From Elephas maximus indicus (taxonomy: Eukaryota; Chordata; Mammalia; Proboscidea; Elephantidae): a stretch of DNA of 64,000 bases. The notes under the pieces were generated by a model. The model had not been told where the DNA came from and searched no databases. It worked only from the letters and a program-made list of their open reading frames with translations. The position numbers and the translations under genes were made by a program. Numbering within the stretch: the stretch's first letter is position 1; every line of letters begins with the position of its first letter. Shown one piece after another: positions 1-10,870 of this stretch. The stretch is taken from NCBI RefSeq assembly GCF_024166365.1, contig NC_064820.1, positions 83,342,001-83,406,000 on the forward strand, read 5' to 3'.

Positions 1-187
1 CAACCTATAGTAACAGAAAATACTTAAATGCAATATTGTGTGTCAGTGTGGTGGCTGATGCTCTTGATCCTAGGAATTGTGACTCAAAGCTAGTCCTTTT
101 ATCTCTGAGTAATACTGAGATTAAGAGCTGCTGAAGATGAATGTGTAGATTGCCGCTTACCTTTCCCACCTTTTTATGTCTCCATAG

Positions 188-352
188 GTCCACGGACTAT
201 ATCGCACAACAGGTGCTAGTTTTGAGAAGGCCCAGCAAGAGTTTGCAACAGGTGTGATGTCCAACAAAACCGTCCAGACTGCAGCGGCAAATGCAGCTTC
301 AACTGCAGCAACTAGTGCAGCTCAGAGTGCTTTCAAGGGCAACCAGATTTAG
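188..352 (+). CDS. SCAMP1: SCAMP1 terminal coding exon (secretory carrier-associated membrane protein 1, C-terminus)
   Basis: The exon begins directly after an intron end with a pyrimidine-rich tract and AG at 186-187, and reads 54 codons to a TAG at 350-352. The peptide starts [20 protein letters not shown] and ends in an Ala/Thr-rich stretch followed by AFKGNQI, which I recognise as the SCAMP1 cytosolic tail. SCAMPs are four-span membrane proteins of post-Golgi recycling and secretory vesicles that act in membrane trafficking. This tail follows the last membrane span and faces the cytosol. No membrane segment, NPF repeat or earlier exon is in the window, because the gene enters from the left. 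The neighbouring LHFPL2 on the opposite strand matches the mammalian gene order SCAMP1-LHFPL2 and supports the call. The intron phase is 0 if the GTC at 188 is a whole codon. Confidence 0.95.
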   Translation, partial: VHGLYRTTGASFEKAQQEFATGVMSNKTVQTAAANAASTAATSAAQSAFKGNQI

Positions 353-3000
353 GGAGTCTTCAGACAAAACGCTGTTACCTTTTGACTGTACTTTTTCCAG
401 CTACTGTATTCTATAAATATTTTTATGTTCAGAACACAAAGTACACACAGCATGTATATTTCCTGTTCACTTGTGCATGGGCTAAAACCAGAAAAATTTC
501 CTGTCTTATTATTTTACCTAATAGTTTTCTTAATATTTCAGTACCCCTTGCAGAAAAAATAATTACTTGCAAAAAAATATTCTCCATATTTTTTGGGGGA
601 TGAATGTTCAGCAGATTATTTCAGTGGTGACACACTGAAATTAATATGGTACTTATGACTGAAAATGCATTTAGTATTAGCTGCAGTAGTTCTTTTAAGA
701 ATCTTTAGACATAAGGATTACACATTGGAGCAGTAAAGCAGTGCTTCATTCCTGTTTCCCTATTTATGCTGAAAGAAATAGGGCAGTGGAGACTTAGGAA
801 ATTTTAAATTGGCTTGCTTTTTATCAGTTTCAGTCACCAGCGAAGAGCCTGTGTGAATTTCATAGTTGATAATGTACATTTTATCTTCTTTTTATTTTTT
901 AAGAGTAGTTGATATTTTGATATCAATCTCTGATCTTGCATGAATTAGTATTTTGGGTTCTGCACTGCTTATGGTTGTTGGAGATTTTTTTTGGAATCAG
1001 AAATGATTTTCTGTAATAGTTTCTTTTAAATAAAAAATGTATTGGAGTGCAATAAGAGAATTTAATATAATCTGCAGTGCATTATCCAAAAGAAAAGAAA
1101 TATAGTCGATGGAGTAGAGCTTAGTGATAAGAATTCATTTTAAAAAGATTTTCAGTATTCATATCATAGAAAGATATTACTGTATGGAAACTAGTATATT
1201 TTTTGTGGCTTATCTTTTTAATTGAACTGAGAATGTGTTTGGCAGCTTTTCTTTTTTTTTTTTGGTGTAATTTTTACAGAGGTATTAAAGTCTAGCCTAA
1301 CTTCTTATGCAAAAAGAGCAGACAGTATTTATGGGATTTTTCTTCTAGCCTCTCATTTCTAATGATATTATTAAAAAAAAAAAAAGACCCTGGCATTTCA
1401 CATCTACTGAATTCCTAATATGTCTCAGTCTTTCAGGTTTTGAGACAAACTGAAAACATTTAAAATTGCCAGGAATAGAAAAAACATTTTAATTGCTCCA
1501 AGAAAGAAAATACAAATTCAGTTAACTATTAATTATGAATACTGAAATTGTTACTACGCAGTGTGGAAATTCATTCTCATAGCCCGCTTGGGTTTAAATT
1601 TTGAGTCATTTTTAATGCTGATCAAAGGGCTCAAAGATACTGGTAAAGACATGGTCCTGTGTTTTAGAAGTCTTTGGCTACTTAAAGATTATAGAATGAT
1701 AGGTAGTGATTTATTCAACTTGATTTTAAATAAGGGGATCGTCTATTGGATTATATTACTTAAGATTGCAAATCTTTTAAAAAAAAAAAATCAGAATGGC
1801 AGAGATGGTTAAATCACTTTTGTTCTCCTCCCCAAATAGAGAGTTAGAATGAGTTTGTGGTGGGGGTAGGATGGTGAGGAGACATGGTTTTCACTGTTTA
1901 TGAAGAAGCTCTGCATGATGCTAGGTGACACAGGTCCATCCAGATGGTGTTTACATTTGATTTATTTGGGGCTTTATTGAAATAATATACTTGGAAGATA
2001 CTTCTTTTCTTCTGAAGAAAATGGAATTCAAAATATGAATTCAAAGCTGTTTTCATGAATATTTCTGACTAGTGATAATCTCTACCCACATTCTCAACCA
2101 ACTAAGTCCACTTAGCTCTTCAGAGCATATAATCTTTTTATTGAGAATTTGTTTCATCAGTGTGCTTTACTGAGTGTGGATTTTTACAGACATTGCAACA
2201 TTCACTAGAAAAATACAAGAGCACCTATATTCATTAATTTATATCCCAAGTTTATTTTTGTTTTTCTTGAAAATATAAATAAAAGATATAGGGAGATTTT
2301 TGAAAAATACTGAGATACATTGAGTATTTTTCTTCAGAATAGAGATGTTATCTCTCTATTATCCAGAAATCCCCAAAGATAACATTGTTAAATATCAAAG
2401 AATAGTTGCAACCATGGTATCTTTTGTGTGGATAGGGAAAGTAGTATTTTAAAATCCAGTTGTTTGGGTTATTTTAATACACATTTGTGGGAGAAAAAAA
2501 TTTTTTTTTTTTAAACATTGAATTAAAATGATGGCAGTACTTACAATTTGATCAGGTATAAAAGAGGATTTAAATTTTTATATTCCCTAATCTCTGAACA
2601 GTAATCAGTAAGTAGTCATATTTTCAGTCAGCAAAAGATTGGCATTTATTAGTGTTTCATATTTAATACTAAATTACCCAATACGGAAGTCATGAAATGG
2701 TCTTCACATAGTGAGAGGCCACGTCATTTTTCACTTTGCAATATTGTACCTTGGCTATTTGAACACTGGAAAATCATTCCTCAGTGATTTGTAACTTGGG
2801 ACTTGGATTATTTATCTAGGATGTTTGTATATTTTGTCAATGAGTAATATTGCGCTGCCATCCTGGTGATTGTTGTGGTTCTATATAAATGCCCTCCATC
2901 TGTTCCTCTAATGTTGCATGTTTTCAGTGGTTTGGAAGTTTTGTATATTTATTGTATCAACACAGTGTGTCATAAAATAAAATGCTGTTTACTGGAGGGC
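353..3000 (+). other. SCAMP1: SCAMP1 3' UTR (probable extent)
   Basis: AT-rich sequence follows the stop codon without any recognisable SINE, LTR or LINE insertion, unlike the rest of the window, as expected for a transcribed and constrained 3' UTR. Several AT-rich pentamers and oligo-T runs are present. The right end is inferred from the AATAAA at 2976-2981 with a T/G-rich stretch just after 3000. Longer forms reaching about 4.0 kb are possible. The short open frames inside it (382-603, 1561-1812) show no family resemblance and are not genes. Confidence 0.65.
2976..2981 (+). terminator. Candidate polyadenylation signal of SCAMP1
   Basis: A canonical AATAAA is followed 15-30 bases on by a GT-rich stretch (ttgtttgtat near 3000-3010), the arrangement expected for 3' end cleavage. 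A second AATAAA at 3972-3977 is a possible distal site. Confidence 0.55.
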
Positions 3001-5180
3001 TTGTTTGTATAATTTTAAACACTATATTAATACTTCAGAGGCAGAAATTATGCAGAAGGTTTAATGTACATAGAAATTCCACATTTGATTTTTAAAAATA
3101 ATCTGTATAATTCTATAATGCGCTAAAGCAAATAAATAATATGAAAAGCATAGTCAAAAAACAGCACCATAAAATGACAATTTTTCTGTTGCATTAGACC
3201 TTAATAGGCAGTGAAAACATGAGCTTCACTGAACCCAACTTTCAGGTCAAAATACACCAACTCCTAGAAGCTAGTCAGAATTAAAATGGAAAAGGCGTTT
3301 TGTGGCTCGGATTTTTCCGTATGGGTTCCAATGAATGCCTGTGTACTAGTATTGTATGGATTCTGTTGAACTTGTGTTCTGTTTCCTAACCTCACTACTG
3401 TTGCTGTTTTATGTATTGTTGAAAGTACCTGTTTATGTATTGTTGGACTTTCACTTGGTTATCTAAAGGGGATGTAAAAATATAATTTAAAATAATGTTC
3501 ATAGTGAATCTTATTTTGGGAAATACATGTTAAAACAGGTACAGTATTTTAGATTTTCTAGGTGTTATCTAAGAAAAAATGAGTTTAGATTTGCAAACCT
3601 AATTTACTAGGAAAATACCTTATTCTGTAATCCACATTGAGATAATTTATGATTTGAATTTTAGAGGGAATTTATGTTCAATTAGGCTTATTGTTTCTGT
3701 AAATCATTTGTAATAGCATAATGCTTTTATAGTTATTGTGATTTGATAATCTTTTTCTGAAAACACTGACATTTAACATCTAATTTTTATCTTTATTGGT
3801 AAAATCTATGTTTAGCATGACAATGTAACAAATTTAGGGCATTTTTTGTTTCTTATCTATGGGTTAAAATGACTGTTCTCATACACCGTTTCACTGTATC
3901 TCCCTTTTTTCCTTATAGGAAATGTTTAGAGAAATTTGTTCATTCCGTGTGAGTAAGCCCTTTAGAGGTGAAATAAATGTGACTAATTTAAAAATAATTT
4001 AGGATGGTTAAAAATAAAATACACTTTGATAGATTTTCAAGCACCATAATATAATTTTATTTGGAGTAGAACAATGTGTTTTAAAACATTAGAGTTGTTT
4101 TAAAAACTTGATTATTAAACTAAAAAGTTATATATCATTGGGTATTATGAAAAGTGAAATATTTCCACTAGAATTTTAAAGTACTTTTAACAAAATAGCA
4201 TACTTTTCATATTGATGGTTTTTTTTAAACCTTCATTAGGTTTTATTACAGTATATAGAGAGCTAGCAAGAAATCTATAGAAATTTTCTAAGCCAGACAT
4301 TGCCACTTATTTATCCTAGATAGACAAATATCTCTAAAGATTCTAGGAAAAAGGAAGAGACTTCTCTAGTCTTTCTCATCCTTACTGTGAGCTTCATACT
4401 TACAATTTAACTTTGTGGTTTTGGGTAAGACAAAGCCTTAAGCCTGTGGAATTTTCATTAGCATTGTGCATGATTTTAAACATGGAACATGGAAGCCACT
4501 GTGTAGCAGTGCATTGAATCATATATTGTATTAAATTTTATGTTGGTCCAAATCATGATTTATTTTTCAGCTCAGATTTTTCTGGGCTTGGCATGGCTGA
4601 TGGTATAGCTAAAACCCACCTGCCATTAAAACCTGTTTTATTTTTTCTTTAACAGGGACAGAAAATCCTTCTACCTAGTAATTTTTCGTATACTTGCATA
4701 AGACTTCTCTGAATATTATCGTCTTTACATTAAAACAACTCTATAATTAAAAAAAATTTTTTTTATTATAATTTATAGGATCATACCATACAAGTTTTAT
4801 TCTTGAGCTCTTTTTTTTTTTAGCACTTTGATGTAATCCTAGAATTCCTCTAGAATATGAGTATTTTGTGGGCCAGTGATTCTCAAGATAAATCATGGTT
4901 TTGAGCTGTTGTGACTCTTGGGGATTTGTAGTACTCTTCAGGTATACTGGAGCTGGGGAAAAAAATACCAAAAATCACTTTTATCTGGTGATCATAGTGG
5001 TTCCTACAATATTGTAGTCCCTCACACAAAAACGGAGCCCATTGTGAAATACTCAGTGAGCATACACGTCTCTCAAAGTTTTTTTGTAGCTATGAATGTA
5101 ACATATACCCATTGTAAAACAATTGGAATAAATAGAAAATTGATAGATAAGATGATAAGTTATGAATAAAAAAATAAAAA
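3001..5180. other. AT-rich stretch without identified gene, downstream of SCAMP1
   Basis: No recognisable transposon or coding exon. It may include an extended SCAMP1 3' UTR up to about 4.0 kb, where AATAAA motifs recur at 3972 and 4013. Open frames at 4747-5169 are short and unlike known proteins. Confidence 0.5.
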
Positions 5181-6420
5181 TAACCCTTAATTCTATCACC
5201 TAGGGATACCACTGGTGATATTTTATTTTCTTCCATTCTTCTTCTATGCATATGTATTTTATAGAATTAAGGGATATACGGTCGCTATGAGTCGGAATCG
5301 ACTCCACGGCAGTGGGGTTTTTTTTGTTTGTTTAAGGGATATAAGTAACATGGATTTTTTTTGTCCTTTCCTCCCTCACTTGGCATTATTATAATGGTCT
5401 GATAGTTTAGGTTTTAAAATTAACTTTTTTCTTTGCAAAAGTACACATTTCAAGTACAAACTTGAGAAAATAGTTATAAGCTAAAGAAGGTAATTAAAAT
5501 TGTTTATAAATCTATAACCATGAATAATCACTATCCAAATGTGGTTTCTTCTATTAATTTTTCTAGGAAGGCACCTTTTCCCTAAAATTAAAAAAAATGA
5601 GATTGTACTCAATATCCTATAGTAGAAGCTCTTACAGGCCTCGTTTGTTTGGGCCGCTGAAAACCACATTGGCATTGTATGTCATCATGCATGGCTCATC
5701 AGATTTTTATGCTGAATGCAGATTTTTCCAGAGTTGTACTATTTGAGAATTTGGGAACTATGGGTAGCTATATTTTGCCATGAGACAGGAGTCACAAAGA
5801 AAGCCTGTCTGCAGTGAAAATGAACAGCCAAGCAGGCATGTAAAGAGATGCAGAGTAAAGGACATAGAAAGGCTCTTAATACCTTCCCATTCCCTTTCTG
5901 GGGCCGAACTGTTCAGCCTTGCCTCATCCTATTATTCGCAAAGCCACCCCCTCCCCGCCAGCTTTCTTAGCTGGTTTTCTATTACTTGCAACTGGAGAAT
6001 GTTAACTAACACAGTGGTTTGTAATCTGTTTTCATATATATCTTGAATTTATGTTTCTGAATACATACTTTTAAAACATTTTAGTGGCTATATAGTTAAA
6101 CCATTGTATGTGTTTATCATTAATTATTTTTCTAAGTCTTGTTATTCCCTTTAGATACTGCCTTTCAGGGTTCTTTTTTTTTAATAAATTTATCAAAGAA
6201 TATTATTGCTAAATTTGGGGCTTAGGCTTTTATTTTTTCCTTAGGACAGATTGGTGGGCCAGAGTACATATATGCTTTAAAGACCTTTGATGCACATTGC
6301 CAAATTGCTTTCCAGAAAGATTGTACCAGTTTATGTCCTCCATCAGCAGTGTGCAAAAGGGCCTCTCTCCACACCCTAGCCTGGATGTTCCTTATCGAAT
6401 AAGTCTTAACCACCAGTAGG
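5181..6420 (-). repeat. Old L1-type LINE remnants (antisense), broken
   Basis: Two stretches read as the antisense of ancient L1 3' regions. One at about 5190-5265 contains ctatgcatatgtattt. The other at about 6060-6420 contains the conserved block ttgccaaattgctttccaga, then ccatcagcagtgtg and ctccacaccctagcc. Between them (5407-6050) similarity is weak and may be a second fragment plus unique sequence. The reading frame is destroyed. The subfamily is not determined. Confidence 0.6.
5279..5331 (+). mobile_element. 53-bp retroposon tail insertion (AfroSINE/RTE 3' end only) with target-site duplication
   Basis: The insert holds only the terminal AfroSINE/RTE block (ggtcgctatgagtcggaat, then cgactccacggcagtggggt) and a T/G-rich end. 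It is flanked by perfect 12-bp copies of ttaagggatata at 5267-5278 and 5332-5343. This is an extreme 5' truncation typical of target-primed reverse transcription. The tail is shared by the SINE and its LINE partner, so the parent cannot be assigned. Confidence 0.88.
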
Positions 6421-6421
6421 T

Positions 6422-6985
6422 TTTTTTTTTATTGTGCTTTAGGCAAAAGTTTACAGTTCAAGTTAGTTTCTCATATAAAATTATACACTTATTGTTATGT
6501 GACCCTAGTTGCTATCCCTATAATGTGACAGCACACTCCCTCTTTCCACTGTGGATTTCCCATGTCCATTCAACCAGCTCCTATCGCTTCCTGCCTTCTC
6601 ATCATGCTTCTAGACAGGAGCTACCCATTTAGTTTCCTGTATCTACTTGAACTAAGAAGCACACTCTTCATGAATATTATTTTGTTTTATAGTCCAGTCT
6701 AATCTTTGCCTGAAGAGTTGGCTTTGGGAATGGTTTTAGTTCTAGGTTAACAGAGAGTCCAGGGTCATGTCTTCTGGAGTTCCTCTAGTCTTGGTCAGAC
6801 TATTAAGTCTGGTCTTTTTTATCTGAATTTGAGTTCTGCAACCCCCTTTTTTTCTGCTTCGTCAAGGACTCTCTGTTGTTGTGTTCCCTGTCAGGGCGGT
6901 CATTGTTGGTAGCCGGGCACCATCTGGTTCCTCTGGTCTCAGGCTGATGGAGTCTCTGGCTTATGTGGCCCATTTTGTCTCTGCT
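6422..6985 (-). repeat. Interspersed repeat, probably afrotherian L1 3' UTR in antisense (copy 1)
   Basis: It starts with a T run (antisense poly-A) and shares a colinear series of blocks with 10217-10870: tttaggcaaaagtttacagt, then gaactaagaagcacac, then attaagtctggtctttt, then a gggcaccatctggttc-type segment. The paired copies with a poly-A end indicate a LINE 3' UTR family. Assignment to L1 is from memory of elephant repeats and is not proven here. The 66-aa open frame inside it is incidental. Confidence 0.55.
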
Positions 6986-7419
6986 TTTTTTTTTTTTTTA
7001 CCAATAGGTTTTGATAAATAATCAGGAGGTCTGTTTTCTGACCATAGTCTGGATCCGCATAGCTCTTGGGTGCACCCAACACTACCTGTTAATTCTTTTG
7101 GTTTTGCTAAACAGGAGTAACCGTAGGCCTTGCATCCACAGAGGTATCTTCCACTTCCTGAAAGCTGTAACCTAAAGATGATTAGCAGAATGCTGTATTA
7201 TAACAGGATGTAAAAAGAGTAGCCTTCAGGTAACCAATCCATTGAGCCTCTCAAAGTAAAATTAGGTTGGTTTTGCCAAAGGGTTGTTACACTTCACAAA
7301 ATGTAATTTTTTTTTTTTTTTAACAACTCTGGTATCAATCAGGGCAGACGGGACTCTTTTGTCTTTTTTTAAAATAACTTACTGAAGAGTTGCAACATAC
7401 TAAGCACTATACCAAGTGC
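6986..7419. other. No gene seen; possible continuation of the preceding repeat
   Basis: Contains T-rich runs at about 7305-7322 and 7364-7372 but no recognised exon or element. Confidence 0.4.
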
Positions 7420-7566
7420 AGGACCCTGGTGGCGCAGTGGTTAAGAGCTACAGCTGCTAGCCAAAAGGACAGCAGTTCACATCCATTAGGCACTCTTTGG
7501 AAATCCTGTGGGAACAGTTCTACTCTGTCCTATAGGGTCGCTGTGAGTCGAAATCGACAACAAACC
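7420..7566 (+). mobile_element. AfroSINE (short type)
   Basis: The head aggaccctggtggcgcagtg is followed by a box-B-like region (cagttcacatcc), then cagttctactctgtcctata and the tail block gggtcgctgtgagtcg. The end is degraded. The flanking duplication is unclear. Confidence 0.88.
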
Positions 7567-8384
7567 TATGATGTAATTTCTGCTATTGGCCCCATTTTTG
7601 TTACTCCAGGTCACCCATTTAGAGAGCGGTGATGGTGGAGGTAGGAGAAGGGGACAGCTAGAACCAGGTCCCCTGACTTGCCAAGTGTGGGATGTCTACT
7701 GCGTGATGCCACCTCTCTCCAGTATGCTGTGTACCCACATCTCTAGTTAATTCATGCCCATCCCCTGAGAACAACGGACAATAGGAAAAAAAAGCTAGAA
7801 AAAAGTACAACATGTGTTTTTGAAGTCCCCAGCCCCAGTGCTAGCTTCACAACCTATAGGTGAGTACCTGTTGCCTCCATCTCAACAGTGTTAATTTACA
7901 AATGGTCTTTGGCATTTGTGTTTAGAGACACTTTAGTGGAGGACAAATTCTTATTTGTTAGGTTAACTATGAAAAGAAAAATATGCCTCTTAAAGTCATT
8001 GTAATAGCTACTTCCTCTGGACGAGAGATTATTTATACTAAATATAAATAAGTAAATAGAAGCTACCAAACCCTATCATTTGTTTTACCACTGTTATATA
8101 CCCTACAAATTGTTAGCATCTGTTTCAGAATTGAACTAAGTCAGGATTGATGAATTGAGATCTATAGTGTCATCTTTAAACCGTTTGAAAAATTACCAGG
8201 TTTTTTTTCGAAAGGGAAGAAAAAGCGGTGTTTTCATCAGTTGTCATCTTAAGGTGTAACCTTTTTGGAGGTATGCTTGGAAGTTATTTGAAGTGTTTAC
8301 CCTGCTGAGATGTTGGTGTTCCCCAGAGGTTTGTACTGGCCTTCTTACCCTGCATATTCTAGATAGAAGGAAACATAAAGTAGC

Positions 8385-8605
8385 TGTTTAAGAGCATTGA
8401 TTGTGGTGTCAAACCTGGGCTTGAGCCTTGTCTTTGCCACTTGCTAGCTTTTCGACTTTGGGCAAATTACTTAACCTCAGTTACTTATGTGACAGTTATC
8501 GCATCTATAAAATGGGGTTAATAATAGTATCAACCTCATAAGGTGTTGAAGAATTAATGAAATTATGCAAAGTGCTTAGCACAGTGCCTTCATATAGAAA
8601 GTACA
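8385..8605 (+). repeat. MIR SINE
   Basis: MIR core features in order: tgggcttgagccttgtcttt, the core ttgggcaaattacttaacct, ctataaaatggggttaata, then a 3' part with gcttagcacagtgcct. Ancient mammal-wide element. Confidence 0.88.
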
Positions 8606-8957
8606 CAATAACAAAAAACTATTACTGTCTATGCATGGGCATTGTTGACTCCAAACTCTCTACCTCTAGCCTGGTCTTCTGTCCACAGTATATTCCCAGT
8701 TGCACACAGAATCTCTCCACTGGCAGCCTAAGCTGAACCTTCTCTACCTTCACTGTCCCTGCTGCTCCTGGATTCCTGATCTTGGTGATGGCATCAGTGT
8801 ACACCCAGTGTCCAAACTAAATAATCCTAGACTCTTTCTCCGTCCCCCACACTTCTAATCAGCTACCAAGCTGTCCTTTCTCCCTAACATCTCTCCAATT
8901 CATACCATTGATTACCTTCACTATCACTGCCTTAAATTAGGCTCTCTTCTCTTGTAA

Positions 8958-9124
8958 GGAGCCCTGGTGGTGCAGTGGTTAAAGCTAACCAATAGATTGG
9001 CGGTTTGAAACCACCAGCCACTCTGTGGGAGAAAGATGTGGCAGTCTGCTTCCACAGAGATTTAGATTTACAGCCTTGGGAACCCTATGGGGTCGCTATG
9101 AGTCAGAATTGACTCAATGGTGGG
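8958..9124 (+). mobile_element. AfroSINE (long-body variant) with target-site duplication
   Basis: Head ggagccctggtggtgcagtg, body containing gagaaagatgtggcagtctg, tail ggggtcgctatgagtcagaa. Flanked by tcttgtaa at 8950-8957 and 9125-9132. Confidence 0.9.
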
Positions 9125-9132
9125 TCTTGTAA

Positions 9133-10140
9133 ATAAATGATAATGGCTTCCCCTAAACATAAGCAGTTGATCTGCTTACCTGTGGGTGTCAGATCATTCA
9201 GGATATTCAGCTCTAATAAGCCAAAGAGCTGCTAACACCTATGTGTTATTTTTCTTTCACATGTGGTTTGGTTTTACTACTTCCTCTTATATGTGCTTTT
9301 ATCTATATCCTGTGTGCCTAAGTCTTAAGACATGAACTGCTAATTTTGCTTCTCTTGCAGAACTCTTCAGGGCGAGGAGAGAAAGCTGCAAGGAAGAAGA
9401 TAGTAGTATGGGCAGCATTGGGATGGCCCCAGCCAGGTGACTAAGCTGTTGATGGGCCTCTGAAGTAAAGACAATGATTGCTTCTGCTTTGAAGAGTAGG
9501 CTTAAAGTTTGCTTTGATGCCCTAATCCTTTAGCATTTGAGAGTCAAAAAGGAATTATTGAAAACTACTGAAATAAGACCCACTTAAAGAAAATTGATAG
9601 TAAAGGCTGATTGATAGTGAAGATTGTTCTTGTGTGGTTTTGTGATAAGCTAAGACTTGAAGAGGAGCTGGCAATAAGTTGAATACAATGCATTCCAGGA
9701 AGATGTCCTGGAAAGTTGATCCAGTAGCAACATTTCTAGGTAAAAACCAAGAGTGAAATAGGAAGCATATATGTGGGTTCCCCTAACCCCTGCTGAAATT
9801 TAAATCCAGGGTCCTTTCTCTTAAAGATTAACTTTTGAAAGTTTTGCTTGGATTATTCAGACCATGATTTGTTTGGAAAACTACTTTGGTTAGTGATTTG
9901 GATAATTTTGTCAACTTTTGATTTCTGTTAGAAATGTGGCAGGTGTCAGGTCTGTTTAAAAGCCAAAGCATCAGTGTAGTTTCCACTGTCACAGGCTTAT
10001 AGGTCAGGGGGAGAAATAGTCATAGCCATTTTTGTTTATTCTGTCAGGTGATTCATGGGATATGGAGAGGAATAAGAATTTTAAAAGAATGGTTAGTGTC
10101 ATCTTTGTGTTAAGAAATTAGAATTCTACCTATAGTGGGT
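9133..10140. other. No gene or clear repeat seen
   Basis: Unique-looking sequence with no reading frame of interest. A short piece at about 10160-10207 (cagttct-ggaggctagaag type) resembles an antisense MaLR fragment. Confidence 0.4.
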
Positions 10141-10216
10141 GAGACTTTTTTTTTTAACTTAAATTTATTGCTCATAGTTCTGGAGGCTAGAAGCTTTAAA
10201 GTTTTCTTGGCTGTGT

Positions 10217-10870
10217 TTTAGGTGAAAGTTTGCAGTGCAAATTTTTCATTCAAAAATCTTATACACAAATAGTTTTGTGACTGGTTATGATCCCCACAAT
10301 GTGTCGGCACTCTTCCCCTTTCCCTTTCCACCCTGGGTTCTCAGTGCCCATTCATCGAGTTTTCCTCTCCCTTCCTGCCTTCTTGTCTTTGCTTTGGGGC
10401 AGGTGTTGCCCATTTGGTCTCATATAACTTGATTGAACGAAGAAGCACGTTCCTCATACCCCTGTCTAATCTTTGGCTCAAAGGCGGACATCGGGAGTAG
10501 CTTCAGTTCTGAGTTTGCAGAGTGTCCAGTGGCCATAATCTCAGGGGTTCTTCCAGTCACCGTCAGACCATTTAGTCTGGTCTTTTCTGTGTGTGTGTGT
10601 GAATTTGAATTTTGTTCTACATTTTTCTCTCTCTGAGGGACCCTCTACTGCGATCCCTGTCTGAGCAGTCAGTGGTGGTAGCTGCCATCTACTTCTTCTG
10701 GGCTCAGGCTGCTGGAGGCTGTGGTTCACGTGGTCCATTAGTCCTTTAGACTAGTATTTTCCTTGTGTCTTTGGTTTTCTTCATTCTCTTTTCCTCTGAA
10801 TGTGCTGGGACCAATAGATGTATTTCAGGTGGCTGCTCACAAGCTTTTAAGACCCCAGACGCTACTGTGG
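10217..10870 (-). repeat. Interspersed repeat, probably afrotherian L1 3' UTR in antisense (copy 2)
   Basis: Colinear with 6422-6985 over several blocks (gtgttttaggtgaaagtttg, gaacgaagaagcacg, gaccatttagtctggtcttt). It ends with aagcttttaagaccccagac, a recognisable end block of this family. It contains a short GT run near 10588-10602. Both copies lie in the same orientation 3.8 kb apart. Confidence 0.55.
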
